A DNA stretch of 64,000 nt from Diogma glabrata. Its lineage: Eukaryota > Arthropoda > Insecta > Diptera > Cylindrotomidae. Numbering within the stretch: the first letter of the stretch is position 1; each line of letters starts with the position of its first letter. The stretch is from the NCBI GenBank assembly GCA_963693315.1, contig OY856186.1:131343930-131407929 (forward strand). Direction: 5' to 3'. The notes below the pieces were generated by a model. It was not told where the DNA came from. It did no database searches and saw only the letters and a list, made by a program, of their open reading frames with translations. Position numbers and translations under genes: made by a program. This document shows, in pieces, positions 35,346-46,626 of the stretch.

Positions 35346-36232
35346 ACGAAACTACGTTGCTTCTCTCTAAATTTTCAAAATTAATATCTCTGAATATTTC
35401 GAAAAACTTCTAAACGAACATTTCCCAATATCCAAATGTCTGCTCCAAATTAATTAATTAATTAGCAAATATAAATTTAAATCCAAAAATAAATAGTCCA
35501 AAAAAACGCAACGCTGAGCTAAACTTTAGTTTTTCTTTCAATCGATTTCATCTATATATATATATAAAATTGAAAGTATGTGAGTTTGTCGTTTATGCAT
35601 TAATAAACCATTCATCTGATCATCATGAAACTTTGGGTAGTTTTTGTGTTTACTTGCGCATAGGTAACAGGCAAATTTTTTTTTGAATGAAACCCCAGGG
35701 CCATTATAATTATCTTAAGTGGTTCTGCCTAAATGTTGATAATAACTTTATTTGATTTTTCTTTAAATATCGTTTTATACGGTTAAATTCCTTCGATCAA
35801 TTTTTTTGTTGAACATAATTTAATGAAATTGAAAAATGAAAGTATAATCTGAAACAATTACATTTGTATATCAAAACTATATGTATTTGAATTAAACACA
35901 TAATGATGTTACATATTTTATCATCTACACTAAATATGTTATTGGTTTGCAATTGTATGTAATACATGTTTCTTCAACTAAAAAAGATAGTTGATAACAA
36001 CGATTAAAAGCTCAAAATTACGAAATGGAATTCGCACAAATATTATACAAAAAGCATAGCTTATGTATAATCAAACATGGATAGCAATTATGATAAACAA
36101 ACTAATTAAACATGTGGCGCTTAGCCGCAACACGTTTGCAATAGTGATTTGCAAACAGTTACAATGCATTAATACCAACGAATTTATAATATCTGCCCGC
36201 CCGCAGGAACATATGTAATATTTAAAATTTTG

Positions 36233-36935
36233 GATCTATGGATGTGACAAAGCCGGGCATTTTATTACCTGCTATTGGCAAATCAGTTAACGTGAGATAT
36301 CATATACTATTGACAATAACTATATTAAGGGGATAAGTGATATTTTAGGGGTGCTGGTGGATGTTCTTTTTTCAATAAACAATAGTACTCTTAGTCTTAG
36401 TTATGGAATATTCTTTGACGATAACGCTCTATTTTTTTTAAATAGAATGTGTTGGGTAGTAGAAATTACAAAGTGTGTCACAACAACACAAAAGAACCTT
36501 TTAAGAAAAAAGTCCCATAACAACATGCTTTCTAAGGTGCTGATGGACGTAATTTTTTTATTTTTTAAAAGAATGAACTTTTTGCTTGCTCGATCAAATG
36601 ATTTTCCATATAACTATTATATACGCTGGATTAAGGTAAACAATGCGTTACATGATCTTGATATATGCTTCTAGCACTAGGATAATTAGGAACCTAATTT
36701 TAGCTTTGTTCCTGCAAATTTGAAAAAAAGGTTTATTGTTTTTATTTCCTCCATCCTATCATGAAATATTGTCCTATGTCGTACATTATTATGTGAAAGG
36801 ATTTATTATTAAGTTTTCCATTCTTTAAGAAGAATATAAAAAAAAAATTGCGTCCATAAACGTCTTAAAAAGCATTATGTTGTAGAATCTAGGTCTTAAA
36901 ACGTTTTTATGTGTTGTTGTGACACATATTGTAAT
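36233..36935 (+). repeat. Dispersed structured module, copy C (inside Helitron 2)
   Basis: Same organisation as copy B, including the left inverted block (ATTACAAAGTGTGTCACAAC at about 36465). A deletion after CAATA (about 36320) removes part of the partner strand of the CTGCTATTG helix, leaving only TATTG/CAATA. Confidence 0.6.
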
Positions 36936-36996
36936 TCCAAATATGCAACATATTTTGAAATTGCACAAACGTTTTTGAACTTCGGTGAAAAAGATG

Positions 36997-37315
36997 ATGA
37001 ACAATGTCATTAAAGCTACAATTTTGAGTGGAAGATTCGAATAGGAAGATGTAGTGTGGCCACAACAGATATGCCAGATATTTCAATGATCCCAACAGAT
37101 TCAAACGTTTAGTTTCCAGTGCAACTCACTTTTGCAATTACCATCAAAAAATCACACGGATAGTTACTGCAAGCATGTGGACTAGATTTGGAGAATCCGT
37201 TCTTCTCACATTGAAAACTGTATGTGGCTGGCACGTTAGGAAAACCTTCTGATTTATTCGTGTACGCACCAGACGGAAAAACAAAAATAAAGTGTACCCA
37301 CAAGTGCTCGAATAA
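36997..37315 (+). pseudogene. Helitron helicase C-terminus, decayed (copy 2)
   Basis: Same segment as 22725-23050, with different lesions: a stop after GRFE, an altered TIKKSHG segment followed by a stop in place of QGQ, a stop after FFSH, then LYVAGTLGKPSDLFVYAPDG and a frameshift before the end. CGLDLENPF is intact where copy 1 has a stop. The two copies therefore decayed separately. Confidence 0.8.
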
Positions 37316-37490
37316 ATAAATATAATTAAAACGACATTTTGAAATTCGTTCCATATTAAAATAAATAAGTTACAATAAAAATGACACAATGTAAATTGAA
37401 TGTTATCTTCTCGAGTTTTCTTTCTTATGAGATAGCGGCAATATGCGACCGATGTTAAATAAACAAAACTTTTACGCTATTTGGTGTAAT

Positions 37491-38250
37491 GAAACAAAAA
37501 CTAAAGTTTGAGTTGGTAAAATTATCAAAAAATATGGATTTGAACGGAGTAATTAACAGTCACTCGAACGGTAACTACAAAAGAATTAAGCTGTCGGGAA
37601 GCACTAATTAACAATTAGTAGTCGGAAATATCCGGAAAATAGTTAAGTCTAAATGAGTAGTCAAATGGTCCAGTACAATCAATCAGTGAATCAATTTAAT
37701 CAATTAACCAGTTTATCAATAAATTAAAGTCAATCAGTAAATCAATTCAATTACTTAGTCAGCTGTTGAACAGTATCGAATAAATTCTTTATAATAATTT
37801 GAATCACTCACTAAATTAAGTAAATTCCAATAAGTCTAGAACTTAAGTCAATCAATTTATGACAAAATTAATCGTTAAGGTGGTGAATCTATAAGTTTGT
37901 GAAAATCACAAACCCTTCTATCTCTCCATTAACTGCTTCCCTTACCCCGACTATTTTTATTGCTCTGTAATTTTTTTTTAATTTCCATGATATCCTTAAT
38001 TAAATTACGTCATATTATGTAACGGCTATTTGTTAAAAAGGACTTGGTGTGCTTTACCTCACAATGATGGATCTTAGCATTCCTAAGTCCCTTGAAACAT
38101 ACAGCACCAAGTCCAAGGCTATTGTACATAAAAGGTGTTTCCAAAAATAATGTTCAAGGCTTTTTTATAAACTTTACTTCAAAATGTATTATAAACAATG
38201 TAAGTTTAACGTTAAAAAACGTTTAAAATTGTTTACATTTTTTAAGAAAC
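37491..38250. other. AT-rich DNA with short degenerate repeats and a small hairpin
   Basis: 37670-37800 is rich in the words AATCAATCAGT, AATCAATTC and TCAATTTA. GGACTTGGTG (38040-38049) faces CACCAAGTCC (38105-38114), a perfect 10-bp inverted repeat with a 55-nt loop. No gene is seen. Confidence 0.4.
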
Positions 38251-38880
38251 TACCCAGGTTAGAAATACCAAGGCTTATCAAATGCGCCAAGCTTGGCCCA
38301 AGTTTGGAAAACTAATAAACGATTATCAAGGCATGGCCAAGCCTTAGTCTGATACATTTTGTCATACTTAGCCAATGGTTAAAGTAAATAAATGTAAATT
38401 GTATCTTTTGAATACTATATTTAGTTTTGGGCCAAGCTTGGTTCAATGTTGAAACAAATTTATTGTAATTGTTATATAATTTCAGCATTTGTGCAATGAT
38501 GGACTGTAACCAACAAATTTACAATATATGAGGAAATTCCACTACAACACCCGGGTTATAGTTCGGGGTTTTGGCCAGACCTAATATTTTCAAACGGCCC
38601 AAGTTTGTGCCAAGTTTGGACTGATGTCCTTGGGCCATGTCTGGCAAATAAGACTTGGGCTAGATCTACCAAACCAATTTTTTTTCCAGACCTCCTTTAA
38701 ATGTGTGGAAAGAAGTTGTTGAAAGAGTAGCATTTATAAACATGTTTACACTACATTAGACTAGTAAATAATGCGTAACATAATAAACTGAATCTTGGTT
38801 CAGTCTAGGCATTTACAACTGGCCCAGACTGTAGCCAAAGTTAGCTAGCCAAGGATTATACTGCGTTATACATTAAAATG
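38251..38880. repeat. Region rich in GGCCAAGCTTGG/CCAAGTTTGG-type words
   Basis: Words such as CCAAGCTTGGCCCAAGTTTG, CATGGCCAAGCCTT, GGGCCAAGCTTGG, GGCCCAAGTTTGTGCCAAG and GACTTGGGCTAG occur in both orientations over 600 bp. It begins near ACTACCCAGGTTAGAAATAC. It looks like a non-autonomous element with many internal dyads, but the ends could not be set. Confidence 0.4.
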
Positions 38881-38934
38881 CAATATAATTTTTGTCTAAA
38901 ATTTTTCAATTTTACTCATTAAATTATTTTTAAG

Positions 38935-39080
38935 CTCAATCAAACCACATCAAACATCAAACCACATCAATCAAACCACAAACCACTCAATCAAACCACA
39001 AACCACACAAACCTCAATTTTAAGCTCAATCAAACCACTACTTAAACCACTCGTCCTTCGGACTCGTGGTTTATTGTGCG
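38935..39080 (+). repeat. Tandem CAAACCAC/CAATCAAACCA repeats
   Basis: CAATCAAACCAC and CAAACCAC recur about ten times between 38935 and 39050, ending at CCACTCGTCCTTCGGACTCG-TGG, which contains a TCGTCCTTCGGACTCG near-hairpin. From 39081 to 40655 the DNA is AT-rich without recognisable genes. Confidence 0.6.
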
Positions 39081-40655
39081 CTTTGATTCGCAGTGTTGCT
39101 AAATAATTTAATTCGTCAAATCAAAAAATTTTCAAAAAAAATTTCAATGACTCGTGGTATTACAACCGATAATTTACTGTGATAGGTAGAAAAACTTATT
39201 TGGTTTTAGGTAACATATAAAAGATGCAATAACACCATTGCCACTAACCCGGGGCGTCTCGTCTTAGGATTAACATTAAACTATACGTATACTGTCTTGT
39301 ATTCTCTTTTGTTCCTCTTATTTGTATTAGAAAAATAGAGATAAATGAAAACAAAGAAAAGAAAATACCAAGCTTTAGACCTTTAATTGCTTATTATTTT
39401 ATTTCTTTTGCATATATTTTGAGGTTTTTGTGACCTCCTCTTCAGCGCACTATTACAGGATGTGAGAATGAAAGATAAAATTATACAAAAATGTTAAAAT
39501 TAAAGTAATATGAACTTACATAGATATTAAGCAAAATTTCAATTTTTTAGCATTTTAGTTTTTCTACATAAATCAACTCCATTAAGTTTCGTTTTTTCCG
39601 ATAAAAATATAAAATTGTATGCAAACAAACATTTAAATAAATTAAATTATATGAACACATTAAAAAATTTAAAAGTTAAAAAATTATTAAAAAATTATTA
39701 AAAATTTTACGGACAAATAAATTAAATTAAAAATGTTTTGTCATTTACTAAAAATTATCTAAAGTACGTATCAAATATTTTATTTTAATTGGTCAATAAA
39801 CTAAATAAAATTGCAAAACAAGACCTTATTAATCCCACCGTTTTTTCTTGTTTGTACATAACGCATCCGTTATCAGCTGTTCTTATGTATATATATGTTC
39901 TTGTCATTGTTATTTGTTTTATGTCAAAATATATTATTATGACTAAACAAACTGGTACGTTAGTTTGATTTTCAGAGGTTTTGTTTTTTCTTTATTGTTG
40001 ATGGTTTTGTTATTCTAATTAATTTAACTGCAATTTTTGGTTATTGTTTCTTCTGTTTTAAGTGATTTAAGATATGAGTGAAGGCAGGATTTAGTATCTC
40101 AAAATCCGACTTGAGATTTACTGTGTTTTGTTTGTGTTGGTGAATAGAGATTGACTCCAGTGTTAAACGTTTTTCCCAATGTTTTTCCTTCGTTAATATT
40201 TTGGTGTCATCATAATTGAACCGGTGTCCTGTTTGTTTGCTGTGGTGGAAAGCAGCAGTATTGTTAGTTTTTGTTTTGTTTGTTGAGACATCATTGATTT
40301 AAACACATTAAATTATACGTATTCCAATAAATCATATATGACCCAATAAAATATTGATTTAAGGTTTACTTATGTATAATACATACTTACGTATAATACA
40401 TACAAAATTTGGATTGTTTGAGGTATAAAAAGAGATTCCTTTTTATGCATAACTCATATGTATTTTAATAACAATTTTCATAAAACTATCTTTGTAAATT
40501 ATTTTTTCTTGCATAACTGGGATTTAATCATTCCTATTAAATCCTAAACTATGCTCCTAAACTATCTATGGATAATATATTTTCACGCACAAACATATAC
40601 AGTTAGTCCTTTTATGCAATTTGTTAACGATGTATATTTAGGATCTTAGGAATAA

Positions 40656-41084
40656 TTGATAAATAAAATAAGTATAGATCAACCATTTGGGCATAACTCT
40701 ATTCCACGGCTTTCTAAAAAAATAGCGGAGTTTTTGAAACTGGACAATGTAAGCACGCTCACTGGGCATTGTTTTAAACGCACCGCAGCTACATTGTTTG
40801 CAAATAATGGCTATGATGTTTTGCAATTAAAACGATTGGGGGGATGGAAATCTAGCTCTGTAGCCAAAGGATATGTATAGAATTCTACGGATGGACAAGA
40901 AAATATTGCAAACATGTTGTCATCTGAGAACCACAATTTTGGAGAAGGCACATCTACCTTGAATAGTTTCACAAGCAATTCGGTGCAGAAGTTCAATTTT
41001 CCGTCTGATCAGAAACAGGGATTGTCACTGACAATAAACGGCCATGAAAATTCCAACATAACTATTAATTTAAATAATAATTAA
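40656..41084 (+). pseudogene. Tyrosine-recombinase C-terminal domain, premature stop
   Basis: The frame carries GHNSIPRLSKKIAEFLKL, then LTGHCFKRTAATLFANNG, LKRLGGWKSSSVAKGYV, and a stop at 40878-40880. HCFKR supplies the H-x-x-R pair, GGW the second His/Trp position, and the Tyr of KGY the nucleophile, as in tyrosine recombinases of Crypton or DIRS-like elements. Past the stop the same frame stays open to 41084 (QENIANMLSSENHNFGEG... ending NITINLNNN), a tail typical of the insect members. So the stop at 40878 probably truncates a once longer protein. The upstream catalytic Arg and N-terminal part are missing. An AG at 40675-40676 could be a splice acceptor, since the frame is closed by a stop at 40653. 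Confidence 0.75.
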
Positions 41085-41308
41085 TATCTTGTTTTTTTAT
41101 TTATACTTTAAAATATTTATAAATAAATTAAATATCCAAAATGAAAACATCTTAGAGAAAATTCTACTTTAAATTCCAGATTAGGGATTATAGTCGCATA
41201 TTTTATGAAAGTTTTACTTGTTTGTTTCTTTTATTTTCTATTCACTTGCTAATAATTAAGAGAGAAAATGTGAGTGCAATCGAAATTCCTACTCAGGTCG
41301 GGAAGTGT

Positions 41309-41332
41309 TACTTCCCAACCGGTTGGGAAGTA
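41309..41332. repeat. 24-bp perfect palindrome
   Basis: Built on CTTCCCAACCGGTTGGGAAG with TA on either side. It lies near other GGGAAGT/ACTTCCC words (41300, 41460) and TTCTCAACC words (41745, 41810), so it may belong to an inverted-repeat element of ~500 bp whose ends I cannot fix. 41085-41308 and 41333-42181 hold nothing else that I can support. Confidence 0.6.
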
Positions 41333-42181
41333 TAAGTTAGCAATCAAGTACTTCCAAACTTTTAAAAAGTTGGAAAACGACAGATTACTTAGTTGTTGTG
41401 AATAAATTGTTTTTTTAACTACTAACTTGAGAAATCGTCATCATTTACTCAAATGCCCCAATGGGAAGTAATTTTTCTCAACCTGGGTCAATAATAATAA
41501 CAAAAATTTACCTAGGTTAATAATGACAAATTTTATTTTATTTTTAATTGAAATGAACAAAAAAAACACAAACAGATAATAATTGCATTCCTTTGTTTCG
41601 TCTTATTTGTATGGAACTAAACTTCCAGGCTACTTGATATTTTAAGATATTTAAAAAATGAAATGGAAAATGAGTAATATCAAAATCTAATCAAGGCAAA
41701 TATGATAATTAGTACTAATACGTTAAAAAAATTCTATATATACCTCGGTTGAGAAGACCAATATAGACCTCGAACATCTAAAAGTTCTCGGTCAATAATA
41801 GCTTACTTCTCAACCTTGTTATATAATGTACTATTGTAGTGCCAACATATTCATTCCTTAGAAGTTTGTTTTGTTTTTATTTTAAAACAAACTATAACAA
41901 TTTATTTTTGAAGTACTTCGTTTTTTATTATGATAATATCATACTAATATTTTGCCCAGATATGATATTGGATCGACAAACATTTTCAATACATTGTAGA
42001 AAACAAATACAAACATACAATATCGTGATGGAAAATATCATAGTGGAACCCTTGGGTAAGTTTTTGTTCCAAGGAAAACAATATTACTTCTATAAAAAGT
42101 TTTGCACCAAATATGTTGATTTTTTTAATTTGCAACTTCTCTTGTTATTGATACGTACAAAACACATTGAACTAGAACACC

Positions 42182-42308
42182 TTAGATGAAACATGATTGG
42201 AACATTCGGAAAAGTTATTGTATTGCTAACCGGACAAATACACATTACATTTTTCTCCGGTTAACAATACAATAACTTTTTCGGATGTTCCAATCATGTT
42301 TCATCTAG
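42182..42308. repeat. ~127-bp hairpin with ~52-bp arms
   Basis: The left arm (TAGATGAAACATGATTGGAA ... TAACCGGA) and the right arm (TCCGGTTAACAATAC ... TTTCATCTA) pair with only a few mismatches across a ~22-nt loop. No coding frame. 42309-43261 is AT-rich with no feature. Confidence 0.75.
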
Positions 42309-43261
42309 TTGCGTGCAACTTAAGTTTGTACCACCAACGCATTTAAAGTATAACTATAAGTTATAACACATTTGTCGTCTCATTGTGACCAAATTTTTTA
42401 CAAAATATATGGTAAAATCTTAACAACCGACTATTCATTGAGATTTATCAACAACTTTTTACAGCACTAATAAATTTTTTGATTTAAATTAATTTTCCAA
42501 AAACTAACAAAAATTCGAACGATAACTTTTACACCCTAATTTTCCGACAACAAAATCATTATCTGAAAATTCTTGTTCCATAACAAAAATTTATTCAATT
42601 AAAAATTTATTATTATTTTTCTATTGTACATAAAATATAAATTATTTTTGAATTCGGTGCTTTTGAAATTTGTTTGTGATTGTTACAATTTTATTAAAAT
42701 ATAAAATAAACGCTTTTACAATCTTAAATTTGTTTAAATTGAAATTATTTTTAATCTAAAATGTTGATGCTGAATTTTTCTTTTCTTTTTTTGTTTTAAT
42801 AATAATTGATAATAACTAATCATATTGATAGGATTACTAAATTATTAATTTAATTTAGGATTTCTGTATATAATAAAATAATTGTTTGAATTTAAAATGA
42901 TTTTGATGAAATTTTCAAATTTCAAAAACAAATGTGTGGTGGTATTGATAAACATATTATAGTTATTCTTCAAATGGTTATGTGGAATGGAATTTATAAA
43001 TTTGTATGTTACTTTTCATCAATTTATTTTATTTAATATTTGCTTTGAATTGTCAAAATCATATATTTAGTTATTAAAACAATACCTAAAATTAGACGGT
43101 GCAATTGTTTGAATTTTTCGTCAATCGATTAACCGTCGTCAATCGTATTGGTTTTTGAACAATAAGTAGAAATATTATTGTTCCAAAATTAAAATATAAT
43201 AAATACATTTACAGATCTTCATTGCGCATTTTTTTTAATAAAATGTGTTGTGTATTAATTA

Positions 43262-43389
43262 ATTACAATATGTGTCACAACAACACATAAAAACATTTTA
43301 AGACCAGGGTCCCACAACAACTTACGTTCAAAGGTCTTGATGGACGTAAATATTTTTTTTATATTTTTTGGTTAAAGAATGGATAACTA
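43262..43389 (-). repeat. Solo end of the dispersed structured module
   Basis: ATTACAATATGTGTCACAAC to GGTTAAAGAATGGATAAC is the reverse complement of 7820-7961, i.e. the right end of the module alone. From 43390 to 43891 nothing else is seen. Confidence 0.6.
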
Positions 43390-43895
43390 ATGTACCAATT
43401 TACTTCCAAGAAATTCAAATCAAATTAAATACCAATTACAGTAAAATTAAATATATGCAATACTGAATTCTTTCAATAAATTTATAAAACAGTTAATTTT
43501 GTCTATTGGAAAATCTGGTTTAAGTAATAATTTTTATGGTTATCAGTTATTACTTATTTCAACTGGGCTAAAAAAAAATAATGTACGAAATTAATTATTT
43601 TGTTTTCATATTTTTGTAAATTATTGTTACAAAATTGACCTAAAATAAATTGGCCTAAAACACTTTTCGCCTTCAAAGCAATTTATGTTGCAAAATTAAA
43701 ATAATATGTAAGTGTTAGTAAAATATTGAGTTAAGTGAGTTGTGAGAATAGAGATCCAAAAGTTCAGCTAATCAGTTGGAAAAAAAATATAGTTAAAAAT
43801 TATATGTGGAGTGTTTAGCGAAAATCTAATCGGAAAAATGTATAGAATAATGGAAACAATTATATTTCCATAGTAAATTAAAAATTATTTCAGTT

Positions 43896-45475
43896 TATTA
43901 TATATAAAAATAAAATCTAACCTTAATACTATACTCAATTGCTGACTTCAAGGTTGTAAGAAAATCTTCCAAAAAGATACGTGAGGTAAAAGCAATACTG
44001 CTAATATGTTGAATTTTGCTAGTTTTGTTTTATATTTTGCGTTGGTTTTGGTCGTAAGTTGATTATGACAAATTTGATGAAATTTTATTTTAAGCTCTAA
44101 ACCAAGCTTTGGTTGTTCCAGACCCCTTTTTTTGTATATATTTGTTCCCAAACGGATTTAATTTACTTAGGAACATTCCTTGTGTCTAGACAAACTCGGT
44201 GAATTATGATGAGGGAAAAAAAACGAATTCATCGGTCATCATATTATATAACGGCTTCTTTCAGTTACACCAATACGATCACACCAAACATTTAACTGCA
44301 CTGATACATATATATTTCTTTTTGTAAATTTTTTTCTTTATTTAAAATCAAAATTTCTTCCTTTTTTTTATAAAAATTGGTTCAAATTTACATATAAAAC
44401 ACAAAACTTTATTCTCTCTAATCGTGAAGAAATTTATTCTATTTCAATAAACTAAACAATAAAATATTTTTTTTTTCCCTTTTTTATACCCACAGGATAT
44501 AATCACTCTACCACAATTTTCTTTAATTTAATTATTATTTTTAACTCAACTACATTTCTTTCAATGATAGTATAAAAACCCGAGCGCGATATTTTTCCCA
44601 TCAAGTATTAACCACCAACTTATGGATTTTATATCAAAATCGTACTCGATATTAATTCGTTTCCGATATCTTAGTCGAACTCAAAATTGATTTTAAAAAT
44701 AAAATCATACTGACCAAAATTATGAAAAATGCTTTGTTTAAATAATCTAAACGAATGGGAGCGAAGGAGATGACCATTCAAAAATTTTGAATATTTCTCT
44801 CTGCTGTTTTAGTTTCCCAAACAAAGGAATTTAATCGGTTTTTTAGCATGAGATCGCCAACCAATTATAAAAAAAAAGAAAGAAGGATCGACAACATATA
44901 ATCCGGGTTTGTTTTGTTTTCAGTTATTAAAGATTATAGAGAGAACGAAATAACAATAACCACGAAATGCAACAATTTATTAACAGTTTATTTAAACAGA
45001 TGATGATGAGATTGTGTCTGATAGCATCAACAAAAAATGAAAAATGCAATCACAACTACATGAGTTTTATCTTTTGTTTGATTAAAACAAAGTTAACTGT
45101 GAGATTGGTAGTTTTTTTTTAATAGAAATTGATACTGAAGCAACACGACGTGTTGTTGTAGCAACGCGATTAATTGATGGTTTTGATAATGAAGCAGGTA
45201 ATGTATTTTCGTTGTACTAAGTTGTTGTTTTATGTAGTTACGAATGTTAAACTTTAGGATTACCAAGTAGTGAGTTTATAAGGGAGTGAAGAAATAGAAC
45301 AGTGTGGTGACTGAAGGGAATGTATCCTTGACTGATCGTTGATCGTTAAATCTCACTACCAAGGCATACATTTCCTTCAGTCTACCAATACAGAACCTGC
45401 ACTCGTTCTGGAGTGGGATGTAGACTCTCTTATAAATACTACTGGTTAGATAATTCCTCAGATTGCGGCATAACA
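43896..45475 (-). repeat. Left (3') terminal direct repeat of the gypsy element
   Basis: Runs on the plus strand from TATTATATATAAAAATAAAA to GATTGCGGCATAACA; on the element strand it begins TGTTATGCCGC. It differs from the right copy by a 14-bp indel (near 44518) and a few point changes. The element-strand 3' terminus is TAATA rather than CA, which is unusual. Confidence 0.75.
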
Positions 45476-46626
45476 GACAATTTCCTGAACCGATATCAAA
45501 CAAGCATTTAACAGTGAAATGCTTTTTGTGAAGATTAAGGAAAGAAAATATGTCGCAATCACCATTATTTACCGATACTAGGTATACGAATTGATGAGTC
45601 GAGTGCCTCGCCCAAGACAGCCAGATGTTTAGCATTTTTGCATGACACTAAATGATGAAAGAAAGTACGAATTGTAGATGTTGTGCAACCATGATGAAAA
45701 TAAAGATGTTTAGAATTACTGATGTTGTATATCCATTATGAAAGAATTTCGAATTAGAGATATTTCAAAAAAAAAAAAAAATTGTTTTATTTATGTTGAC
45801 TTAAGGATTATTGCATCCAAATTCTTGATTGTAGAACGCCAGAGCTTGTTGATCAGCTGCATTATAGATATCGTGTAAACTGTCACGTCTCGCTGTAAAA
45901 GTTCCCCAATTGAGACATGCCGAGTCCCAGCAGACAACAGGCAGCGCAGAGTTGGTAAGCGTGCTCAAATAAATCAAGTGTTAAATACTAGTGAATGAAA
46001 TTATATTATTTATTAAAGGTAAGTTCTATTGCAATAAGAGGAATACAAATGTTGACCATCATGACCATCAATCGAAATTCCATACTTGAGAGCCCTGTTC
46101 ATTAATTGTATGTGGAACTGATGACAGATATGAGCCTAATAATCTCTTTCTACGTACATCAAATTTCCCAAAAAGAACTAAAACTAAAGAAAAAACTAAA
46201 ACTAATGAAAAAAAACTACCTAATACTCTTACTGAACAGTGCCCTCAAGTACCAAAATTCAATTTCAGGTAATGAGAGACAGCATTACTATTGTTAGCGA
46301 TGAAGACTATCTAGAAAAATAGTAGAAATTTTTGAAAATTAATAAAAAAAAAATGAATGGGGAGGGTAAGCTAATACAAAGTAGTGTCAGATAACCGCAG
46401 ACAAAGTCTTAAGCGGCTCACATCTAACACGAAAACGTTAATATGTTAAGCATAGTGGATGATTTATTAGAACAACCAAGGTGAGAAATTTTAATAAATC
46501 AGGATACTAATATAAAGAGTAATTAAAAAAAATTAATAATAATTAATAAATTGATAAGGATAAAAAAAACTACTACAAGAAAAATAAATTAACAAGGATC
46601 TATATTAACAATATTTAAAAATTTTT
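45476..46626. other. Non-coding 3' region of the gypsy element
   Basis: Between the end of pol and the 3' repeat. No env-like frame and no good polypurine tract next to the repeat are visible. A 119-codon minus-strand frame (45276-45635) starts here and reads into the 3' repeat. An A run lies near 45767-45781. Confidence 0.4.

Larger units (their letters stand above)
35551..37490 (+). mobile_element. Helitron, second copy, 3' end not seen
   Basis: The 5' end TCTATATATATATATAAAAT after a host A matches 21261. Similarity to copy 1 continues through the structured module (36233-36935) and the helicase remnant to about 37490 (TTTTACGCTATTTGG), where it stops. No CTAG end follows, so the copy is 3'-truncated or was rearranged. 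Confidence 0.8.

Noticed and set aside
38935..39020. Possible CRISPR-like direct repeats
   Set aside because: CAAACCAC copies are contiguous and degenerate, with no spacers, and the context is a eukaryotic genome.
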